Shown: piece by piece, positions 57,601 to 64,000 of the stretch | How the letters are laid out: every line of letters begins with the position of its first letter | How positions within the stretch are numbered: position 1 is the stretch's first letter | Source: Iris pallida | Taxonomy: Eukaryota > Streptophyta > Magnoliopsida > Asparagales > Iridaceae | Assembly: GCA_029216955.1 (NCBI GenBank) | Contig: JANAVB010015604.1 | Span: forward strand, 1 to 64,000 | Direction: 5' to 3' | DNA length: 64,000 bases | The notes under the pieces: generated by a model | Databases searched by the model: none | Seen by the model: the letters and a program-made list of their open reading frames with translations, nothing else | Told to the model about the DNA's origin: nothing | Translations under genes and position numbers: made by a program

Positions 57601-60600
57601 GGCAAGTACATCTTGCTTCATGGAGGAACCCCATTTTTATTGTTCCACTGTCTTTCTCATGTATTTCTAACCCACTTTAGTACTTAGCACTTTTCATTTC
57701 TGTGGTTAATTTCTTGTAGATCTAGTTTTGTGGTATTTTTGGTTCTCATGAATTTGGATCTATCAAACTTGCATATTTTGTCAGTTGATGGTTCCATGTT
57801 GTAGAGAATTTTATTTTACCCAAATTTGACCTACGGGAGTTTGGATTTGGGTTCCTAATGTTGTTTGAAGGAGCATGGAGGCCATGGTATTTTTCATGGA
57901 CATGTTCTCTGTGTGAGCTATTAATTGCACTATGAGCCACATAGGCCCACCTATATGGGCCGCATGGCCTATGAATGCAATAGCAAGCATTTAGCTCATA
58001 TACATTATTTAATGCAACAACTAACATCCAGCTGCATGCATTCTTTAAAGTAATGTGCATCAGCCGTATATAGGTCTTGAAAATACTTGATGCATTAAAG
58101 AAAGTACCTCAGCCGCATGCCTTCTTTAATACATTTATTAATACAATTGTTAATGCATTCACAATTCTTTAATGCATTTGATTCCTTAATGCACGTTCTG
58201 GAGTGCATTTGTCAAAAGCATTTATTAAATGCATTTTTAATGCATTTGACTAATGCATTTGATTAATACTTCTTTAATACATTTCCTACACCTAGCCGCA
58301 TATGGTTAGGAATCCTCAGATGTGTCCCTTTATGCAATTCTTAATGCATTCAAGATTTTAATTCTTTAATACATTTCCTAACACTTTTCCTACAACTAGC
58401 CGCATATGCATGGAACCAGCTTTACTTTAATGCATTTTTGAATGCATTTCCTAATGCATTGATTTTACTTTTTTCTAAACCAGCCGCATAAGAAGCTTTA
58501 TATCCAATGCATTCCTATGCATTCCTAAATGCAGTACTTAAATGCATTTAATGCATTTAAAACTTTAATATTTAATATTTTATGCTTAATACCTTTTCTG
58601 GGAGACTCAGCCGCATGAGTCCTTAGGAATGCATCTAATGCATTTTTGGGCATTCTTAAAATGCCAAATTTTAATGCATTTTTTTACTAAAATGTCCTTC
58701 CTTGGAGAGCCAGCCGCATAAACATTTTGAATGCATTAAGTAATGCATGTCCAGCATGCATTAATGTTGACTTAAGCATTGCATGGCTTAAGCATTTGCA
58801 TGTATTATTAGTTAGTGAGCCGCAGGGAATATTATTTGGCCGCATGAGATGTCTACGTTGGCCGCATGAAAAATTTATGAGTAGCCGCATGTAGTTGCTT
58901 TGCTAGCATTAGCTTATGCATGGAAATATATGAGCCGCATGGCACTTCAATGTTGGCCGCATGGCCTTTTTTTTAAATAATTGCATGCATTTACGTGCAA
59001 CCTGTTGAGCCGCATGGCCTTATATACTTGGATGGCATATTATAAAATAATGTGATCATTGCTTGGCCACGTGAACCATTAAATTAAATGGTTCACGTGA
59101 ACCTTTACTTACTGCATTAATTGTTGAGTCCCACATGGCCTCTGTATTTGAGTGGTCATGTGTCCCGTTTCTTTTGCTTGAGTGGAAGCTTGCATTTATT
59201 GCGGTTTTCTCTCTCCTTGCCTTTTCTGGTTGCATGAATATTTCTTGCTGGCCGCATGGCCCCCCTTCAGTTATTTTCTGGCCGCATGAGCTTTGGCTGG
59301 CCGCATGGGTGTCCTCCCACTCTCTTTGACCGCAAGTATGTTCTCCCACTTTTGGGCCGCATGGGGTCCACTTTGATTGTTTAAATGTTTTATTTGCCTG
59401 AATTGTGGTCAGAATTTCTTCCCACTCCCAACATGAAAGTTGTAGAGTTTCTCCTTGGCTTCAAGAATATATATATTATATATATATTATTATTTAATTG
59501 CGCAAGTTCTCCCCTCCTTGATAAATGTCATGACTTGATAGTGACCCGCCGTGGTACACTCCCGACAAGATTGCTTGACCTGACAAACTTAACATGATAA
59601 TTCTTGATAGTGGCCCGCCGTGGCGCACTCTTGACATGATAAACCTGACATGATATTTCTCGAAATGCTGTTGCGACGGCTAACATGACACGACAAGAAT
59701 GAATGACCTGGACACCGTGGACGATTGTGCTTGTACAAATGAACCAGTATTGTCTTGCATCATGTCTAGGACTGGGACCCCTGAGTACCACGGTCAGGGC
59801 TACCCACTGAAATCGACTAAGGCTAATAACTAGAATAATTCAGTAGTCATAAGAGATTTTTCCAGTTACAGGCGATCCCGTTATCCCGGCCACAATTGTT
59901 TGGACTTGTAGCATGCCGTCGAGTAGGACACATTTCCAGCCCACTGTCATGTGGGACACTTCATGAAACAATTTCTATGTACACTTTCATGTGTTGCACA
60001 CCAAGCTACCAAATAATTCTTGATAATTGCTTAATTAATCCCAGTCGCCTGGATAACCTGGATTAGCTGCAGGGCTTGTGGCTGGTGGAACATCTCATTG
60101 CATATTGCTAGTAACTAGGCCTGTGATAACCCTAGTTAGTTAAAGTATCAAGGCGTATTTATTGCTTGGCCGTGAACGATTGGATGGAGTCTAGTCTTGT
60201 CTTGATCCTGTACAAGATTGTTACATGTCCTGATTTCTTATGTTATCTTGCCGATAAATGGTGGGAGAAACCAAGTTCTGTTCAGACGAAGGGTTACAAC
60301 CCCGGTCCTTGTTTGGTTTACGGGTTGTAACCTGGTTATCTGAATAGTCCCATGGTCATCTCATCGTATATCATCTGTCATTGCTTGATACGTTTTACCT
60401 TACCAACAAGTACTTCAATAGTTTCTTCGTGCTCAATATATTATTGTTATCTCAGCTATTATCAGTATCTTTTAATTACCCTTGCTATTCATTTATGATA
60501 TGCTGGTTTTAGTTCCTAAGTGAAGCCTCCTTTGTGGCACTTGCTCTTTCTGGGGTCTGACCCAGCTGGTTTTGTATGGCCAGATTTCGGAGCAGCACCA

Positions 60601-61102
60601 GAGGATCTACCGAACTTTCAGCCACATGGTGACCTCTAGAGGGAATCCTGACAACGAGTGGGTTTATTTTGGCTCTTCCACTATATTGTAAAATTATTCT
60701 TTTGAGGCGTTTAGCCGCCGAGCAAGTGTTAGCTCGTATACATTTTACTTACTGTCTGCCTACGGGCTGTAACATGATTGGCAACCTAGGGTTGATCATG
60801 TATGACTAAACTCTTGCTAGTCCTCACATTTTGTAACGACTAGCTTCATGATCAGCTGAATATGTAATGTTTGGGACGCCCTACTATTGTATATTTGGGG
60901 ATCTTACATCTTGTAACATTTACTTATTTGTTTGTGATTGAGACACTAGGCTTGTTCATGACCTTAAGAGACCGTTGGCTTGTAGATAAACCTTCATATA
61001 TCTAGACATCCGTGATCGTATAGTAGAGTGGATCCCATTTTATTATACGTAGCTGGCTATATCTGCCCCCGCTCTCCAGTATTCTGGTTCTGGAGCGTGA
61101 CA
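57226..61102 (+). repeat. 5' LTR of the TR-GAG element
   Basis: It starts TGTATAGTGTCCC and ends GGAGCGTGACA. A GA tract (57536-57598) follows a CACTCCCACC leader-like stretch. From 57950 to 59370 the sequence is a field of CCGCATG and AATGCATTT words. 59500-61100 holds no gene; CCCGCCGTGG phrases near 59540 and 59612 are repeated. Confidence 0.88.
57950..59370. repeat. Interspersed CCGCATG and ATGCATT motif field
   Basis: About eighteen copies of AGCCGCAT or GGCCGCAT and more than twenty of AATGCATT are spread over 1.4 kb without a fixed period. The same field begins again in the 3' LTR (63350-64000). It is conserved between both LTRs. Confidence 0.85.
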
Positions 61103-61132
61103 TGGTTTAAGTGGTGGCCCATGCAGGTCTTG
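61103..61132 (+). promoter_or_regulatory. Primer-binding region after the TR-GAG LTR
   Basis: Directly after the LTR end CA, the interior starts TGGTTTAAGTGG and then GGTGGCCCATGCAGGTC. TGG is the complement of a tRNA CCA end, but the sequence is not the usual initiator-Met site and I cannot assign the tRNA. Confidence 0.5.
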
Positions 61133-61186
61133 TAAATCAAGATATGTGAGGGTTTACCGAATAGATGTCATAATCCGTACTCATCC

Positions 61187-62548
61187 TTGATTTCTGCTCG
61201 TATCCTCTTGATCCCTGAAAATTCTTGTCCTGATCACATGCTTGTAATCGTTGATCTGTCTTGGTCCTTCCTTATTGTTCCCTATGTCATCTTCTTCAGC
61301 GGCATTGTTCATGGACCTGCCGATCAGCAAGGCGGAGCACCTCCCGTGGACCAGCAGCAACCAGAAGATCAGACCCAGCACTCAGGAGCAGCCTCCCGAG
61401 TCATGCCTACCGAAGGAGAACTACCAGTTCAGTCCGTCCAGCCTGCGGAGCCTGATGATGGCACTTTGGTGGGTCTCATCAAGTCATTATTAGCCTCCCA
61501 GGATCGTCGAGGAGATTCCTTCCACCAGGCAGTGGAAGATGCTCTGAACAGAGACGGTCATCATGGGAACAGTACAGCGAACAGTTTCAAGTGCCTGAAC
61601 CCTCCATTCTTCGATGGCAGCGAAGATGCTATCGCTGCTGATGCGTGGCTTCAGGACACAGAGGTGATATTGGAAGCAGCCAGGACTCCGGAAGACGAGA
61701 AGGTGGCCGTGGTGCGCTTGCAGTTACTGGATCTTACCCGCAGCTGGTGGGCAGCGCAGGCCGTGGGATTAGTGGCCTCTATCTCATTGGCCATATTCAG
61801 AAAGAGATTCCAGACAAAGTACTTCGATGCGGTGGCTCGGTACGATCTACAGACCAAGTTCACCAATCTGAAGCAGATGGGCAGGACGGTCGATGGATAT
61901 GCGGCCGAGTTCTCCAGGCTTAGTCGGTTTGCTCCCACCTTGGTGGCGACCGAGTTCGACAGAGCCCAACGGTTCCAGCAAGGGCTCCATCTCGAGATTT
62001 TGTTGGCAGTGGAGCAGTTTGAGTATCAGACTTTTGATGCGGTACTGAGGGCAGCCAGTAGGCACGAGTATACCTCTCACAGGATCGTGGACAGGACCGG
62101 AGGTCGAAAGCGATCTCACGGCCAGATGACCCAGTCGACATCACCAGCCCCGGAAGTCAGGGCTTTGACAATTGGAACTCCGAGGCAGGCGGCCTCAGTT
62201 ACGTCAGTCATGTCCCCTCAGCAGCAGAAGCAGAAGCAGTCTTCCGCAATGGGTTGCACTTATTGTGGGAAGCCAGGACACGTTGTTTCGGAGTGTCGCA
62301 GAGCACAGGGTTTATGTTTGGCTTGTGGGACACCGGACCACAAGCTAGGGTCCTGTCCAAATAGAGCCGGTTCCTCCTCATCGGTCCAGACTAGTCCCTC
62401 GATAAGGGGACCAGTGCCAACACCAGTGCAACAGCAGTACCAGCCTCCGAGGCCATTGCCGCCTCCGACCCAAGTCTTCCAGCAGCAGAGACCCCAGCAG
62501 TATGCCCTGGTCCAAGCTCAAATTCAGAACCGGCAGAAAGGTTTCTAG
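61187..62548 (+). CDS. Gypsy Gag polyprotein, intact
   Basis: A 453-codon frame without interruption. The first 40 or so residues are hydrophobic and may lie before the true start; a later initiation near residue 78 (MPTEGELP) is possible. The central part has the retrotransposon-gag capsid pattern (PPFFDGSEDAIAADAWLQDT, VVRLQLLDLTRSWW, FRKRFQTKYFD, MGRTVDGYAAEFSRLSRFAP, FQQGLHLEI). Two complete CX2CX4HX4C zinc knuckles follow near residues 357-370 (CTYCGKPGHVVSEC) and 377-390 (CLACGTPDHKLGSC). The tail is Gln/Pro-rich. Gag assembles cytoplasmic particles and binds element RNA. The stop at 62548 lies about 135 bp before the 3' LTR, so no pol follows. The intact frame in an otherwise decayed window suggests recent activity or selection. 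Confidence 0.88.
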   Translation: MISARILLIPENSCPDHMLVIVDLSWSFLIVPYVIFFSGIVHGPADQQGGAPPVDQQQPEDQTQHSGAASRVMPTEGELPVQSVQPAEPDDGTLVGLIKSLLASQDRRGDSFHQAVEDALNRDGHHGNSTANSFKCLNPPFFDGSEDAIAADAWLQDTEVILEAARTPEDEKVAVVRLQLLDLTRSWWAAQAVGLVASISLAIFRKRFQTKYFDAVARYDLQTKFTNLKQMGRTVDGYAAEFSRLSRFAPTLVATEFDRAQRFQQGLHLEILLAVEQFEYQTFDAVLRAASRHEYTSHRIVDRTGGRKRSHGQMTQSTSPAPEVRALTIGTPRQAASVTSVMSPQQQKQKQSSAMGCTYCGKPGHVVSECRRAQGLCLACGTPDHKLGSCPNRAGSSSSVQTSPSIRGPVPTPVQQQYQPPRPLPPPTQVFQQQRPQQYALVQAQIQNRQKGF

Positions 62549-62644
62549 CAGGATATCTTCCCTCTTTCTCGTGCCTTCGATTTCTTTGCTTACATACATG
62601 ATTGATTGCTTAGTATAGCTTGTCCCTGCATCTCTAGTCGTTTG

Positions 62645-62684
62645 ATTAAATTTCGAGGACGAAATTCTTTTAAGGTGGGTAGGA
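62645..62684 (+). promoter_or_regulatory. Polypurine tract region of the TR-GAG element
   Basis: AAATTTCGAGGACGAAATTC is followed by AAGGTGGGTAGGA, ending at the 3' LTR start. This pair of motifs is typical of Tekay/Del-type chromovirus 3' ends. A near copy precedes the LARD 3' LTR at 35881-35920 on the minus strand. Confidence 0.8.
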
Positions 62685-64000
62685 TGTAGTATCCCAAATT
62701 CGTGATACGTATTTAGTATACGTATACATGTTTTGGACCCGTATTTTTGTTAATCATGATTAGTGAATTTTGGTTAATTTTGTTTGATTGGTTTAATTGG
62801 CTTATGGTTCATCATGGTAATTGCATTGGGTTGGTTCGGTTCGGTTTATTTGACCTTGCTTGTTTTGGTTTATCATATAGAGAACCACTCCCACCTACCA
62901 CCACTCCCACCATAAATATCAATCCCACTCTATCTCTTCCATTATCACTCATTACTCATTTCTTCTTCTCCATCTTTACTCTTCACCTACCAGGAGAGAG
63001 AGAAAGAGAGAGAGCTTAGGCAAGTGCATCTTGCTTCATGGAGGAATCCCATTTTTATTGTTCCACTGTCTTCCTTATGTGTTTCTAACCCACTTTAGTA
63101 CTTAGCACTTTTCATTTCTGTGGTTAATTTCTTGTAGATCTAGTTTTGTGGTATTTTTGGTTCTCATGAATTTTGATCTATCAAACTTGCATATTTTGCT
63201 AGTTGATGGTTCCATGTTGTAGAGAATTTTATTTTACCCAGATTTGACCTATGGGAGTTTGGATTTGGGTTCCTGATATTGTTTGGAGGAGCATGGAGGC
63301 CATGGTATTTTTTATGGACATGTTTTCTGTGGGAGCCATTAATTGCACTATGAGCCGCATAGGCCAACCTATCTGGACCGCATGACCTATGAATGCAATA
63401 GAAAGCATTTAGCTTATATGTATTATTTAATGCAACAACTAACATCCAGCCACATGCATTCTTTAAAGCAATGTGCATCAGCCGCATGTAGATCTTGAAA
63501 ATACTTGATGCATTAAAGAAAGTATCTCAGCCGCATGCCTTCTTTAATACATTTATTAATACAATTGTTAATGCATTCACAATTCTTTAATGCATTTGAT
63601 TCCTTAATGCACGTTCTGGAGTGCATTTGTCAAAAGCATTTATTAAATGCATTTTTAATGCATTTGACTAATGCATTTGATTAATACTTCTTTAATATAT
63701 TTTCTACACCTAGCCGCATATGGTTAGGAATCCTCAGATGTGTCCCTTTATGCAATTCTTAATGCATTCAAGATTTTAATTCTTTAATACATTTCCTAAC
63801 ACTTTTCCTACAGCTAGCCGCATATGCATGGAACCAGCTTTACTTTAATGCATTTTTGAATGCATTTCCTAATGCATTGATTTTACTTTTTTCTAAACCA
63901 GCCGCACAAGAAGCTTTATATCCAATGCATTCCTATGCATTCCTAAATGCAGTACTTAAATGCATTTAAAACTTTAATATTTAATATTTTATACTTAATG
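62685..64000 (+). repeat. 3' LTR of the TR-GAG element (partial)
   Basis: It begins TGTAGTATCCC and follows the 5' LTR base by base at an offset of about 5460 with scattered substitutions. It has a much shorter GA tract. It runs off the window, so the right TSD (expected GGGTT) and the remainder of the copia lie outside. Confidence 0.9.

Larger units (their letters stand above)
57226..64000 (+). mobile_element. TR-GAG type Ty3/gypsy element, incomplete at window end
   Basis: The 5' LTR is 57226-61102 (3877 bp). The interior is 61103-62684 (1582 bp), and the 3' LTR begins at 62685 and leaves the window. The interior holds one gag frame and then directly the polypurine region AAGGTGGGTAGGA, with no protease, reverse transcriptase, RNase H or integrase. 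Such gag-only elements with terminal repeats are known as TR-GAG and need pol from a relative. It is inserted in the copia gag; the left TSD base set is GGGTT (57221-57225). The LTRs are about 94-95% identical by eye. Confidence 0.88.

Noticed and set aside
57323..57687. Frames with Arg-Glu repeats in the TR-GAG LTR
   Set aside because: Caused by a GA microsatellite that differs in length between the two LTRs.
61645..62144. Frames on other strands or phases within the TR-GAG gag
   Set aside because: Shadows of the gag coding sequence.

Overview
The window is plant nuclear DNA, almost certainly from an angiosperm (probably a eudicot, but I cannot name a species). It is AT-rich and packed with plant-type Ty1/copia and Ty3/gypsy LTR retrotransposons, CACTA, hAT, PIF/Harbinger and Mutator-like DNA transposons, MITEs and a tRNA-derived SINE. 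The only cellular gene sequence I recognise is a broken fragment of the symbiosis kinase CCaMK. I found no intact host gene, rRNA, functional tRNA or CRISPR array. This is a repeat-dense, probably heterochromatic interval built by insertion into insertion. Many element borders could be fixed from target-site duplications (TSDs) read directly in the sequence.

Layout. 1-2570: part of a minus-strand gypsy LTR with a minisatellite. 2750-4530: retroelement and CACTA remnants and a hAT MITE (3832-4520, TSD CTCATGTC). 5156-8158: solo gypsy LTR (TSD GACTT). 8333-13062: CACTA element with a broken TNP2-like transposase, an internal deletion and a second, TNPA-like gene. 13225-16290: two hAT-type non-autonomous elements, one holding a MITE and the other a SINE inside an AT repeat.

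17477-31475 is the most interesting region: a probable Pack-MULE (TSD TTTTTATTT) that captured the 5' part of CCaMK. A PIF/Harbinger-like element (18932-30688, TSD TCA) sits inside the captured kinase exon. That element keeps an apparently intact two-exon Myb/SANT ORF1, and a copia element (20510-28006, TSD ACACT) lies in the ORF1 intron. A solo copia LTR (17632-18282) sits in one MULE arm.

31731-48258: a GC-rich repeat-bearing DNA element is split by a minus-strand copia element (32517-47837, TSD TCCTC). The 123-bp LTR of that copia is in turn split by a 10-kb non-coding large-LTR gypsy derivative (LARD-like, 32533-42503). 48260-53005: three DNA-transposon derivatives, including a hAT with a BED zinc-finger relic and a hairpin MITE. 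53282-57225: a minus-strand copia cut by a TR-GAG-type gypsy element (57226 to beyond the window end) with about 3.9-kb LTRs and one intact gag ORF as its only coding capacity.

Functionally the window holds gag, pol and transposase genes, nearly all disabled by stops and frameshifts. The three long open frames that survive are the Harbinger Myb/SANT ORF1, the TR-GAG gag and the gag of the 32517-47837 copia. All identities, alignments and TSDs were read by eye; no database search was run.
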